DNA of 33,114 bases, from NCBI RefSeq assembly GCF_008042275.1, contig NZ_RDBK01000043.1, positions 781,812 through 814,925 on the forward strand, written 5' to 3'. This DNA comes from Streptomyces sp. OR43. Its GTDB lineage: Bacteria; Actinomycetota; Actinomycetes; Streptomycetales; Streptomycetaceae. The notes below the pieces were generated by a model. That model searched no databases, had not been told where the DNA came from, and saw nothing but the letters and a program-made list of their open reading frames with translations. A program made the position numbers and the translations under genes. Position 1 is the first letter of the stretch. Each line of letters begins with the position of its first letter. Positions 1 to 7,004 of the stretch are shown here, piece after piece.

Positions 1-314
1 CCGATCTTGATCCGGCGGCGCCAGTCGGGCGCCGCCGCCGGGCGGCCCTGGACGTATCCGCCGTCGCCGGGCCCGCCGCCGTGACCGCCACCGCCGCGGC
101 CACCCTGGCCGCCGAGGCAGCGACCGGTGCCGCAGCAGCCCAGCGGCTACGGCGACGCCCCTGAGTACGACAGCGGCTACAACACCGGACAGGTCTACGG
201 CGGCGGCCAGGGTGGCCGCGGCGGTGGCGGTCACGGCGGCGGGCCCGGCGACGGCGGATACGTCCAGGGCCGCCCGGCGGCGGCGCCCGACTGGCGCCGC
301 CGGATCAAGATCGG
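1..314. repeat. 114-bp perfect inverted repeat at the left edge
   Basis: Bases 1-114 are the exact reverse complement of 201-314, with 86 bp between the arms. The right arm is coding sequence of the LCP gene (glycine-rich stretch and start of the membrane segment), so the left arm is the copy. The copy runs to the window edge and could be longer. It replaces the true upstream sequence of the LCP gene. I infer a fold-back join at a sequence gap, because two similar joins occur further on. Confidence 0.95.
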
Positions 315-1260
315 CGCACTGGCCCTGGTGGTCGTGGTCCTCGCCGTCTCCGTCGGCACGTACTTCTGGGCCGACTCCAAGCTGAAGCGCGAGGTCGACC
401 TCTCCAAGGTCATCGAGCGGCCGAAGGCGGGCGACGGCACGAACTACCTGATCGTCGGGTCGGACAGCCGCGAGGGCATGACGTCCGAGGACAAGAAGAG
501 GCTTCACACCGGTTCCGCCGAGGGCAAGCGGACCGACTCGATGATGATCCTGCACGACGGCTCCAACGGCCCGACGCTGGTCTCGCTACCCCGTGACTCG
601 AACGTCGAGATCCCCTCGTTCGTCGGCTCCGAGTCCGGCAAGAGGTTCGCCGGCACGGGCCGCACGACGAAGCTGAACGCCGCGTACGCCGAGGACGGCC
701 CCGAGCTCCTCGTCCGTACCGTCGAGTTCAACACCGGGCTGCACATCGACCACTACGTCGAGATCGGTTTCGGCGGCTTCGCGAAGATCGTGGACGCGAT
801 CGGGGGCGTGGAGCTGGACATCCCCAAGGCGTTCAAGGACAAGTACTCGGGCGCCGACTTCGAGGCCGGCAAGCAGACGCTCGACGGCCAGCAGGCCCTC
901 GCCTTCGTCCGGACCCGGCACGCCTTCACCTCGGACCTGGACCGTACGAAGAACCAGCAGAAGTTCCTCGCGGCGCTGGCGAGCCAGACGGCGACGCCGT
1001 CGACGATCCTCAACCCGTTCAAGCTGTACCCGACGCTGGGCGCCGGTCTCGACACCCTCATCGTGGACAAGGACATGTCGCTGTGGTCCCTGAGCCAGAT
1101 GTTCTTCGCCATGAAGGGTGTCACGGGCGGTGACGGGGCGTCGCTGAACATCCCGATCTCCGGTTCCTCGGGCGGCAACCTGGTCTGGGACAAGGCCAAG
1201 GTCAAGCAGCTGGTCGAGCAGCTCAACAACGACGAGAAGGTCACGGTCACCGGCAGCTGA
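127..1260 (+). CDS. LytR-CpsA-Psr (LCP) family cell-wall ligase, 5' end uncertain
   Basis: LCP enzymes are membrane-anchored and transfer lipid-linked glycopolymers (teichoic acid-type or arabinogalactan-type) onto peptidoglycan outside the cell. Numbering from the GTG at 127: a glycine-rich cytoplasmic segment 20-50, a single membrane helix about 62-80, then the LCP domain with the motifs LIVGSDSR (108-115), RTDSM (135-139), SLPRDS (153-158), KLNAAY (182-187), FVRTRH (260-265) and DLDRTKNQQ (270-278); the conserved Arg and Asp residues bind the pyrophosphate and Mg. All family motifs are present. The start is doubtful: the frame is open upstream of 127 and real sequence is replaced by the fold-back at 1-114, so the GTG is probably internal and some N-terminal residues are missing. 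Confidence 0.93.
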   Translation: MPQQPSGYGDAPEYDSGYNTGQVYGGGQGGRGGGGHGGGPGDGGYVQGRPAAAPDWRRRIKIGALALVVVVLAVSVGTYFWADSKLKREVDLSKVIERPKAGDGTNYLIVGSDSREGMTSEDKKRLHTGSAEGKRTDSMMILHDGSNGPTLVSLPRDSNVEIPSFVGSESGKRFAGTGRTTKLNAAYAEDGPELLVRTVEFNTGLHIDHYVEIGFGGFAKIVDAIGGVELDIPKAFKDKYSGADFEAGKQTLDGQQALAFVRTRHAFTSDLDRTKNQQKFLAALASQTATPSTILNPFKLYPTLGAGLDTLIVDKDMSLWSLSQMFFAMKGVTGGDGASLNIPISGSSGGNLVWDKAKVKQLVEQLNNDEKVTVTGS

Positions 1261-1285
1261 CCGCGCCTGTCGGCGAGCGTCACCG

Positions 1286-1314
1286 GGGCCCGGACGGTCG
1301 AACCGTCCGGGCCC
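1286..1314 (+). terminator. Intrinsic terminator after the LCP gene
   Basis: A perfect 13-bp stem (1286-1298 with 1302-1314) and a 3-base loop lie 25 bases after the LCP stop codon. It is followed by only a short T pair, as is common in Streptomyces. It separates the LCP gene from the convergent methyltransferase operon and may work both ways. Confidence 0.8.
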
Positions 1315-1382
1315 TTCGCCGTGTCCGGCTCCGAGCGTGCGTGCCGGGCGTCGCCGGGCAGGCGGGACCTTCAGAACACGCC

Positions 1383-2189
1383 CTACACCGTCCCGTGCGC
1401 GAGCACCGCCACGTGCGGCAGCGCCAACAGCCCGTCCCCGCCCTCGAACTCCTCGCACATCACGTCGTACTCCCGCTTCGCGGCGGCCGCCCCCTCGGGC
1501 CCCCCGCTGTTGACCAGCTGCCCGATCGCGGCGACCCCGGAGGCGGGTCCGGCCCACCAGTCCTCGGCATCGGCCCGGTGGTCCCAGGACAGCGACGCGC
1601 CCTGTACGTCCCCGAGTCCGGCCGCCGTCATCAGGGCGCCCAGCCCTGCCGGGGTGCGCGGGAAGTCGTGCTCCGCGTCGACCGTGGCCAGCCAGCCGGG
1701 CCGGGTCAGCCCCGCGGCCGCGGCGGCGCGGCCGATCAGCGCCTGGCCCGGAGCGCCCGGCGTCTGCCAGACCGTGACGGCGATCCGGCCGCCGGGACGG
1801 GTGATCCGGCGCAGTTCGACCAGGGCGTCCAGCGGACGGCCGACGTGGTTGAGCACGAAGTTCGCCACGACCGCGTCGAACTCGCCGTCCGGGTACGGAA
1901 GCTGGGGCAGCGAGCCGATGCGTACGTCGACTCCGGGCGCCGCCCGCCGGGTGGCCGCGACCATGCCCGGCTCGGCGTCCACGGCCCGAACGACGGCGCC
2001 CCGTGCGACACCGGCCACCGTCACGCTGCCGCTGCCGCACCCCACGTCGAGCAGCCGGGTTCCCGCGGCGGTGGACGCGGCGTCCAGCAGGGCGGGCACC
2101 GTGTGGGCACAGAGCCGGCCGAAGGTGCGGGCGTAGCTCTCGGCGCGCCCGTCCCAGATCCGCCGCTCGCTCACATCGAACGCGGTCAT
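1383..2189 (-). CDS. Class I SAM-dependent methyltransferase
   Basis: A 268-residue protein with the Rossmann methyltransferase signature LLDVGCGSGS (46-55) that binds the methionine part of SAM, an acidic residue at the end of strand 2 (D71), and the PGGRIAVTVW segment typical of motif III. The C-terminal third (WAGPASGV onward) resembles small-molecule methyltransferases of the UbiE/Methyltransf_11 group. The substrate cannot be read from the sequence. I chose the ATG at 2189 because GGAGG lies just upstream and it forms an ATGA overlap with the stop of the 158-residue gene, so the two are translationally coupled. A longer reading from 2300 would run through that gene. Confidence 0.85.
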   Translation of the reverse strand: MTAFDVSERRIWDGRAESYARTFGRLCAHTVPALLDAASTAAGTRLLDVGCGSGSVTVAGVARGAVVRAVDAEPGMVAATRRAAPGVDVRIGSLPQLPYPDGEFDAVVANFVLNHVGRPLDALVELRRITRPGGRIAVTVWQTPGAPGQALIGRAAAAAGLTRPGWLATVDAEHDFPRTPAGLGALMTAAGLGDVQGASLSWDHRADAEDWWAGPASGVAAIGQLVNSGGPEGAAAAKREYDVMCEEFEGGDGLLALPHVAVLAHGTV

Positions 2190-2662
2190 GCGACACCTCC
2201 GGCCGGGCCCTGCGGCTCGACTTCGTCCAGGTCCTCGTAGAGCGCGTCCAGGATCCGTCCCGTCGGCTTGCCTTCCGGCGACAGTTCGGCCAGACACCAT
2301 CCGGGCAACTGCGCCTCGGCCTCGGGCGGAAGATCGCCGTCCGCCGGGTCCGCCAGCCCGTAGAGGAGTCCGAACGCGGTCTCCTTCGCCACCTCCCGGG
2401 CTATCTCGCCCAGTTCACCGGGCGTCAGCCCGAGCCGGACCGCCCGCTCGACGGCTCCGCTCGCCAGACCTTCCTTCCGGTAGGCCGCGATCCAGTCGGG
2501 AGCCGCCGAGCTCCATGCGTCGATGTCCTGCCAGACCATGCGCAGGAAGCGGTACCGGGCCAGCTGAGGGATGTTCTCCTCGGCCTCCGACTCGGCCCAG
2601 CCCGAGGCGTCGTCGGCTCCCAACGCCTCGAACAGGCCGGTGAGCTTGTCGATGTCCGTCAT
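2186..2662 (-). CDS. Conserved hypothetical protein, 158 aa
   Basis: An acidic protein (starts MTDIDKLTGLFEAL, rich in Asp and Glu, ends AGGVA) with no membrane segment or signal peptide and no motif I recognise. Predicted to be mainly helical and cytoplasmic. It lies between the tail-anchored protein gene (78 bp upstream) and the methyltransferase, whose start overlaps its stop by four bases. The acidic helical look fits a partner or adaptor protein, but that is only a guess. Confidence 0.75.
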   Translation of the reverse strand: MTDIDKLTGLFEALGADDASGWAESEAEENIPQLARYRFLRMVWQDIDAWSSAAPDWIAAYRKEGLASGAVERAVRLGLTPGELGEIAREVAKETAFGLLYGLADPADGDLPPEAEAQLPGWCLAELSPEGKPTGRILDALYEDLDEVEPQGPAGGVA

Positions 2663-2740
2663 GGACAGGGAAGGTACGCCACGGGGCCGGGAAGCCCTCG
2701 TCCGGACCCGGTCGGCCGCCCGCGCATCCCGTCGCCGGGT

Positions 2741-3202
2741 TCAGCCGAACATGGAGGCGGCGATCAGCCCAGCGACCACGACGGCGGCGCACACCAGGAC
2801 CGTCGTCCCCCGCCTGCGCCCGGTCTTCCGGGCACCCTGCCGGGGCCGGGCCTTCCGCGTCGGCGGGGGCGCCGGCGTCTCCGCCGCCCTCGCGCCGGCC
2901 GTCTCGGCCAGCAGACCCCGGCAGCAGGCCGCGAGACGGGCGATGTCGCCGTCGAGCGGGACGGTGGTCTCGGCGCGCGCCGGGGCGGTCGTGCCGCCGT
3001 CCAGGATGCGGCCGGCCCGGACCCTCACCCGGCCGCGTCCGTGGGAAGCGAGGCTGATCCAACGGCCGGCGTCCTCGCCCCGGATCACCACGGTGCCGTC
3101 GCGTTCGCGGTAGACGGTGTGCTGCCGCCAGAGCAGTTTCGCCAGTGGTACGGGAAGGTCGGCCACTGTCGCGACCTGTCGCCTGTCGTCGCTCAACGGC
3201 AC
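2741..3202 (-). CDS. Tail-anchored hypothetical membrane protein, 153 aa
   Basis: The N-terminal 70 residues contain a compact beta-rich segment (HTVYRERDGTVVIRGEDAG) that is not a recognised domain. Residues about 105-132 are Pro/Arg/Lys-rich, and the last 20 residues (TVLVCAAVVVAGLIAASMFG) form one hydrophobic helix, so the protein should be anchored by its C-terminus with the bulk in the cytoplasm. The GTG at 3202 is the first good start in the frame. It is the promoter-proximal gene of a probable three-gene transcript with the 158-aa protein and the methyltransferase. Function unknown. Confidence 0.7.
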   Translation of the reverse strand: MPLSDDRRQVATVADLPVPLAKLLWRQHTVYRERDGTVVIRGEDAGRWISLASHGRGRVRVRAGRILDGGTTAPARAETTVPLDGDIARLAACCRGLLAETAGARAAETPAPPPTRKARPRQGARKTGRRRGTTVLVCAAVVVAGLIAASMFG

Positions 3203-3358
3203 GGGACCGCCCGACGGCCGGTGTGCCGCGCGGCCCGGCTTCGGGCCTCAGCGGGAACGTGGGTGTGCCTGTGTGCCGGCCGGGGTCTGTGCCCCGGTAT
3301 GTACGTGGTCAACTCGCCGGTCCTTTCGGGTCACGCCGGTCGGCGCGATCACCGCAGG

Positions 3359-3364
3359 ATTGTA
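3359..3364 (-). promoter_or_regulatory. Candidate -10 box for the tail-anchored protein operon
   Basis: On the minus strand the hexamer is TACAAT, close to the vegetative consensus; 17 bases upstream is only a weak -35 (TTCAAG). It lies in the 226-bp gap upstream of the gene starting at 3202, leaving a leader of about 150 nt. Otherwise the gap shows nothing notable. Confidence 0.35.
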
Positions 3365-3428
3365 GGGGTGCGGCAACCACGCTTGAAGCAAAGCGACCTG
3401 ACGGCCCGTGAGGTTCGGCGTCAGAGGC

Positions 3429-4100
3429 TCAGCCGAGCGGGTCGGTGGTGTCGCGCAGGGTGGCCAGGGCGGGCGCGTACATACGGGCCTTGATGGTGCC
3501 GACGGTGTCGCCGGCCTTGTTCACCTGCGCCTGCGCGATCTCGATCGCCGTGGAGCGCACGGCGTCCTCGCCGACCGCCTGGTCGACGATGCCGGCCGCC
3601 GCGGCCTCGGACCCGCCGTAGCGGTGGGCGGTGAGCATGGCCCGGTGCGCGGTCTGCGGGGCCAGCCGGGACTGGATGAGGGCGGCCATGCCGGGCGTGA
3701 AGGGGATGTTGATGTCCGCCTCGGGCAGGCACCAGTAGCCGCGGTCGGCACGCATGACGCGGAAGTCGTGGGCGAGGGAGAACATCGCACCGGCGGCGAA
3801 GGTGTGCCCCTGGAGCGCGGCCACCGTGATGACCGGCAGCGACAGCATCCGGGCGAGGAGCGCGTGGACCGAGACGACGTAGTCCTGGTGCTGGTCGGCG
3901 TGGGCGAACAGCCAGTCCAGGTCGAGTCCGTTGGAGTAGAACTTGCCGGTCGCCGCGGTGACCAGGGCGCGCGGGCCCTCCGCCTTCTCCACCTCGTCGA
4001 GCGCGGCACCGACGGCGGCGAGCCAGTCGGGGTGGAAGCGGTTCTCCCCGTCCCCGAGGTCGAGGACGAAGACGTTGTCGTGGCGGTCGAGCGAGGGCAC
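3429..4100 (-). CDS. Enoyl-CoA hydratase/isomerase family protein, delta3-delta2-enoyl-CoA isomerase-like
   Basis: A 223-residue crotonase-fold protein. The two oxyanion-hole segments are FYSNGLDL (54-61) and GHTFAAGAM (98-106). The position of the first hydratase glutamate is not acidic, while one glutamate is kept in LPEADINIPF (E127). A single catalytic Glu and the AHDFRVMRADRG stretch (110-120) are typical of delta3-delta2-enoyl-CoA isomerases rather than true hydratases, so I expect double-bond shifting of unsaturated fatty acyl-CoA in beta-oxidation. I chose GTG 4100 because AAGGAG lies five bases upstream; the frame stays open to 4211 without a good ribosome site. It stands alone on the minus strand. 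Confidence 0.85.
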   Translation of the reverse strand: MPSLDRHDNVFVLDLGDGENRFHPDWLAAVGAALDEVEKAEGPRALVTAATGKFYSNGLDLDWLFAHADQHQDYVVSVHALLARMLSLPVITVAALQGHTFAAGAMFSLAHDFRVMRADRGYWCLPEADINIPFTPGMAALIQSRLAPQTAHRAMLTAHRYGGSEAAAAGIVDQAVGEDAVRSTAIEIAQAQVNKAGDTVGTIKARMYAPALATLRDTTDPLG

Positions 4101-4264
4101 GGTGACTCCTTCGGACTGCGCGGACGGCTGGAGTGGCTGCGCGCTACGGCCAGCACGAGGAAGCATCGGGCTACCTGCCAGTAACTTATGGCTTGGGGCA
4201 GGGACAGGCAAGGGGTCGGCCCTGATCGTTTGCCGATCGGCCCTGCGGCTTGGTAGCCCCGGGC

Positions 4265-4720
4265 TCAGCCGCGGAAGTTGCGGGCCAGCCAGGGGCTGAG
4301 CATCGTGCGCGGAACGAGCTCCTTGTACGTCTCGTCACCGGGCAGCGGAACGACGAGCCACTGGCCGGGCGGGAAGAACCTCCCCTTCACGTAGGCGACG
4401 CCGCCGTACACGGAGCGGAGGAACGCGGGCACCGAGTCGCGGGGGACGTCCTCGAACTCCACCCCGTCGACGGTGATCTTCGCGTCGTCCTCGGGAAAGA
4501 CCTGGACGGTGACGGCGGGCGCCCCGCCCAGCTCGATGAACGCCTCGTGCGGCAGCGAACCGTCGGCGTCGAGCACGGCGAACGCCCCGGCGGAGGTGCG
4601 GCGGGAGGTCTGGTCGGCACCGATGTCATCGGTGACGGTCATCTCCAGGTTGTACGCGCTCGCGACCTCGCGCACGGCGACGACGGCGGTCTCGGTGCTC
4701 GGCAGATGAGGATGCCCCAT
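4265..4720 (-). CDS. Conserved hypothetical protein, 151 aa
   Basis: A soluble 151-residue protein with no signal or membrane segment. It starts MGHPHLPSTETAVVAVREVA and ends SPWLARNFRG. The middle is mixed alpha/beta with repeated short acidic strands (TVQVFPEDDAKITVDGVEF). No family recognised. It starts 8 bp after the DUF397 stop and is probably the third gene of the regulator operon, so it may be part of, or controlled by, that module. Confidence 0.7.
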   Translation of the reverse strand: MGHPHLPSTETAVVAVREVASAYNLEMTVTDDIGADQTSRRTSAGAFAVLDADGSLPHEAFIELGGAPAVTVQVFPEDDAKITVDGVEFEDVPRDSVPAFLRSVYGGVAYVKGRFFPPGQWLVVPLPGDETYKELVPRTMLSPWLARNFRG

Positions 4721-4728
4721 GCGGCGGC

Positions 4729-4938
4729 TCAGCCCTGCGCCGCGTACGCGACGAAGGCCGCCCAGGCGGCCGGGTCACAGGCGAGGTGGAGGCCCTGGGG
4801 GCGCTTGGAGTCGCGGACGTGGACGGTGTGGGGGGCGGCGGCGACCTCGACGCAGTCGTTGCCGTCACCGCTGCTGCTGTAGCTGCTCCTGAACCACGAC
4901 GGCTCGGCCGCATCCACGGCAGAGGGCTTGTCGATCAT
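4729..4938 (-). CDS. DUF397 small protein
   Basis: A 69-residue protein with the DUF397 pattern: WFRSSYSSSGDGNDCVEVA, then VHVRDSKRPQG, then a hydrophobic end segment (AWAAFVAYA). In Streptomyces such proteins are encoded next to XRE/DUF5753 regulators (WhiJ- and AbaA-like loci) and are thought to act as their partner or antagonist; the mechanism is largely inferred. Its ATG overlaps the upstream regulator stop by four bases, so the two are coupled. All conserved residues of the motif are present. Confidence 0.92.
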   Translation of the reverse strand: MIDKPSAVDAAEPSWFRSSYSSSGDGNDCVEVAAAPHTVHVRDSKRPQGLHLACDPAAWAAFVAYAAQG

Positions 4939-5813
4939 GACTCTCCCAGCAGTTGCTCGATGAAGGCCAGTGACTCCCTGGGCGAGAGGGCCTGGGCCCG
5001 GATCATCCCATAGCGCAACTCAAGGATCCTGAGCTGCTTCGGATCGGAGACCGGCCGGCCACTGAACGCACCCTCGGAACGGCCCACCGCACTGCCGTCG
5101 GGGAACTTCAGCACCTCGATCAGCCCGCCCGTACCCGGATGTTCCTCACGGTGGGTCGGCATCACCTGAATCGACACGTTACGCAACCCCCCTACCTCCA
5201 AGAGGCGTTCGAGCTGGCCACGCCGCACCGCCGCGCCCCCCACGGGACGGCGCAGCGTCACCTCCTCCTGGACAAAGCTGAGCGACGGGAGCGGATCACG
5301 GTCGAACAGGGACCGCCGGGCCAGGCGCGCGGCCACCACGCGCTCCGTCTCATCCAGCGTGTACGCCGGCAGCCATGACGCGAACAGGGCCCGCATATGG
5401 CCCTCGGTCTGGAGGAGTCCGTTGATGTTGTGGTGGTGATACGCCTCCACCTGAACGGCTTTGGCTTCCAGCTTCGCCAGATCCCGCACCTTCTTCGGGT
5501 ACCGCACCTCCGCCACATCCCGCTTCATCGCCGCCAGCTTGCCGCCCGCGCCGACCACCTCGTCCGTCCGGTCCAGGAACTCCGGCCGCGGGATGCGCCG
5601 CCCTCCCTCCACCTTGTAGACCAGGTCCTCGCCGTACCCGATCGCGGCCCCGAGCTCCCCGGCCCGCAGGCCCGCCGCCTCCCGCCACGCCCTGATCTGG
5701 CGTCCCACCGCGGCGACCACCGCGACGCCCGACTCGTCATCGGGGTCGACCTCCCAGCCGGGCTCGTCCGCCGCGCCGTCGCCCTGCTCCGTACCGTCGC
5801 CAACCACGGTCAT
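4935..5813 (-). CDS. XRE-family HTH regulator with DUF5753 (WhiJ-like)
   Basis: A 292-residue protein. The acidic N-terminus (1-30) is followed by an XRE helix-turn-helix at about 32-85 (VGRQIRAWREAAGLRAGELG, then EDLVYKVEGGRRIPRPEF), and the rest is the DUF5753 sensor-like domain (YHHHNINGLLQTEGHMRALF, RRSLFDRDPLPSLSFVQEE, the GGLRNVSIQVMP segment and FSGRPVSDP). Members of this group act in developmental or antibiotic control together with a DUF397 protein, encoded here by the next gene. ATG 5813 has only a weak ribosome site. The upstream region holds phased direct repeats and a palindrome that could be its operators. Confidence 0.92.
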   Translation of the reverse strand: MTVVGDGTEQGDGAADEPGWEVDPDDESGVAVVAAVGRQIRAWREAAGLRAGELGAAIGYGEDLVYKVEGGRRIPRPEFLDRTDEVVGAGGKLAAMKRDVAEVRYPKKVRDLAKLEAKAVQVEAYHHHNINGLLQTEGHMRALFASWLPAYTLDETERVVAARLARRSLFDRDPLPSLSFVQEEVTLRRPVGGAAVRRGQLERLLEVGGLRNVSIQVMPTHREEHPGTGGLIEVLKFPDGSAVGRSEGAFSGRPVSDPKQLRILELRYGMIRAQALSPRESLAFIEQLLGES

Positions 5814-5886
5814 GCGTGCCCCACTTCCGACGTGCGTGCCGTTCTCTCCTCAACGGCATCCGCTGCCCGCGTGTCACTCCCGACAA

Positions 5887-5915
5887 CCGGGACAGCGCCG
5901 GACACTTTCCGGACA
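5887..5915 (-). promoter_or_regulatory. Three direct repeats phased by 11 bp upstream of the XRE regulator
   Basis: CCGGGACA (5887-5894), CCGGACA (5898-5904) and CCGGACA (5909-5915) lie on an exact 11-bp period, one helical turn, 74-102 bp upstream of the regulator start. Such phasing suits co-operative binding of an HTH protein on one face. Assignment to this regulator is inferred from position. Confidence 0.45.
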
Positions 5916-6060
5916 ACTGCCACCGGGTCGTGGGCATCCACGACGTACGGGACCACGACCCGGTTGCCCGCGACGCGGCCACCCACGACGTCTAAAGGCT
6001 TTTAAAGAACTCAGGGAAATGACCCCACCAGAACCCGGCCCCACCCCGTCCTGACCTGCA

Positions 6061-6076
6061 TCACTCGCGCGAGTGA
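6061..6076. promoter_or_regulatory. 16-bp perfect palindrome
   Basis: TCACTCGCGCGAGTGA is fully self-complementary and lies between the XRE regulator (minus) and the plus-strand open frame that leads into the AlkD-like gene. It looks like an operator for a dimeric repressor. Which protein binds is not shown. Confidence 0.5.
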
Positions 6077-6079
6077 ACA

Positions 6080-6310
6080 ATGCCAACTGGGCTGGATTCG
6101 AGAAGGGTTGGCTGGCATATGCTCGCCGCGACAACCACCACGAACTCGAAGCCGAGGACGCCCCTCGTCGTCCCGCTCCAGAACTGCGACACCTGCGACC
6201 GCGCCTTCCGCGCCACCCACCCCGGACACTGCCGCGACTGCCGGCATGACCTGGCCCGCCCCGAACCCCGTCGTACGCTGAATCCCGTATGCGAGGAACG
6301 GGAGGCTCCG
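6080..6310 (+). other. Zinc-ribbon-like open frame, in frame with the AlkD-like gene
   Basis: From ATG 6080 (or 6119) the frame is open and codon-biased all the way into the AlkD-like gene, with no stop. It contains NCDTCDRAFRATHPGHCRDC, a CX2C...CX2C pair typical of a small zinc ribbon, followed by an unstructured stretch ending LNPVCEEREAP. It may be a real N-terminal domain, a small separate gene that has lost its stop, or a remnant. The strong ribosome site before GTG 6311 argues that AlkD can be started on its own. The remaining 5814-6079 holds the repeats and palindrome listed separately. Confidence 0.45.
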
Positions 6311-6982
6311 GTGACCGGGACGACAGTGGCCGAAGTGAGGGCCGAGCTGGCCGCGCTCGACGACCCGAAGGCGCGCGCGGTCAACGAGAGGCACGGCGAC
6401 GACCACGGGGTGAACCTCGGCAAGCTGCGGGCGCTCGCGAAGCGGCTGAAGACGCAGCAGGAGCTCGCCGTCGGCCTCTGGGCGACGGGCGACACCGCCG
6501 CGCGGCTGCTGGCGCTCCTGATCTGCCGCCCGAAGGCGTTCACCCGTGACGAGCTGGACGTCATGCAGCGCGAGGCGCGGGCACCGAAGGTGCGCGACTG
6601 GCTCGTGAACTACGTGGTGAAGAAGAGCCCGCACGCCGAGGAGCTGCGGCTCGCCTGGTCCGCCGATCCGGATCCGGTGGTCGCCGCCGCCGGCTGGGCG
6701 CTGACCACCGAGCGCGTGGCGAAGAAGCCCGAGGGCCTCGACCTCGCTGGGCTGCTCGATGTCATCGAGGCGGAGATGAAGGACGCCCCGGACCGCCTGC
6801 AGTGGGCGATGAACCACTGTCTGGCCCAGATCGGGATCGAGCACCCCGAGCACCGCGCCCGGGCGATCGGCATCGGCGAGCGGCTGGAAGTACTCAAGGA
6901 CTACCCGACGTCCCCGGGCTGCACCTCTCCGTACGCGCCCGTCTGGATCAGCGAACTCGTGCGGCGGCGGGACAACACGTGA
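6311..6982 (+). CDS. AlkD-like DNA alkylation repair / HEAT-repeat protein
   Basis: A 223-residue all-helical protein starting at GTG 6311 (VTGTTVAEVRAELAAL), with GGGAGG six bases upstream. The features KLRALAKRLKTQQELAVGLWATG and repeated helical pairs with W residues (ADPDPVVAAAGWALTTERV; DRLQWAMNHCLAQIG) match the AlkD-type HEAT-repeat superfamily. True AlkD glycosylases remove N3- and N7-alkylated purines without flipping the base; some relatives have lost activity, and I cannot place the catalytic Asp with certainty. Convergent with the prenyltransferase gene, 22 bp between stops. The upstream frame stays open (zinc-ribbon-like extension), so the protein could be longer. Confidence 0.8.
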   Translation: MTGTTVAEVRAELAALDDPKARAVNERHGDDHGVNLGKLRALAKRLKTQQELAVGLWATGDTAARLLALLICRPKAFTRDELDVMQREARAPKVRDWLVNYVVKKSPHAEELRLAWSADPDPVVAAAGWALTTERVAKKPEGLDLAGLLDVIEAEMKDAPDRLQWAMNHCLAQIGIEHPEHRARAIGIGERLEVLKDYPTSPGCTSPYAPVWISELVRRRDNT

Positions 6983-7004
6983 GGGCCGCGGGCAGCGACG
7001 GCGG

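Noticed and set aside
586..2196. 536-codon minus-strand open frame
   Set aside because: It runs antisense to the LCP gene and out of frame through the methyltransferase; the Arg/Gly-rich translation is a typical GC-rich shadow.
6061..6076. BldD binding site
   Set aside because: TCACT and AGTGA half-sites are present, but the GC-rich centre and spacing do not fit the known consensus as I remember it.
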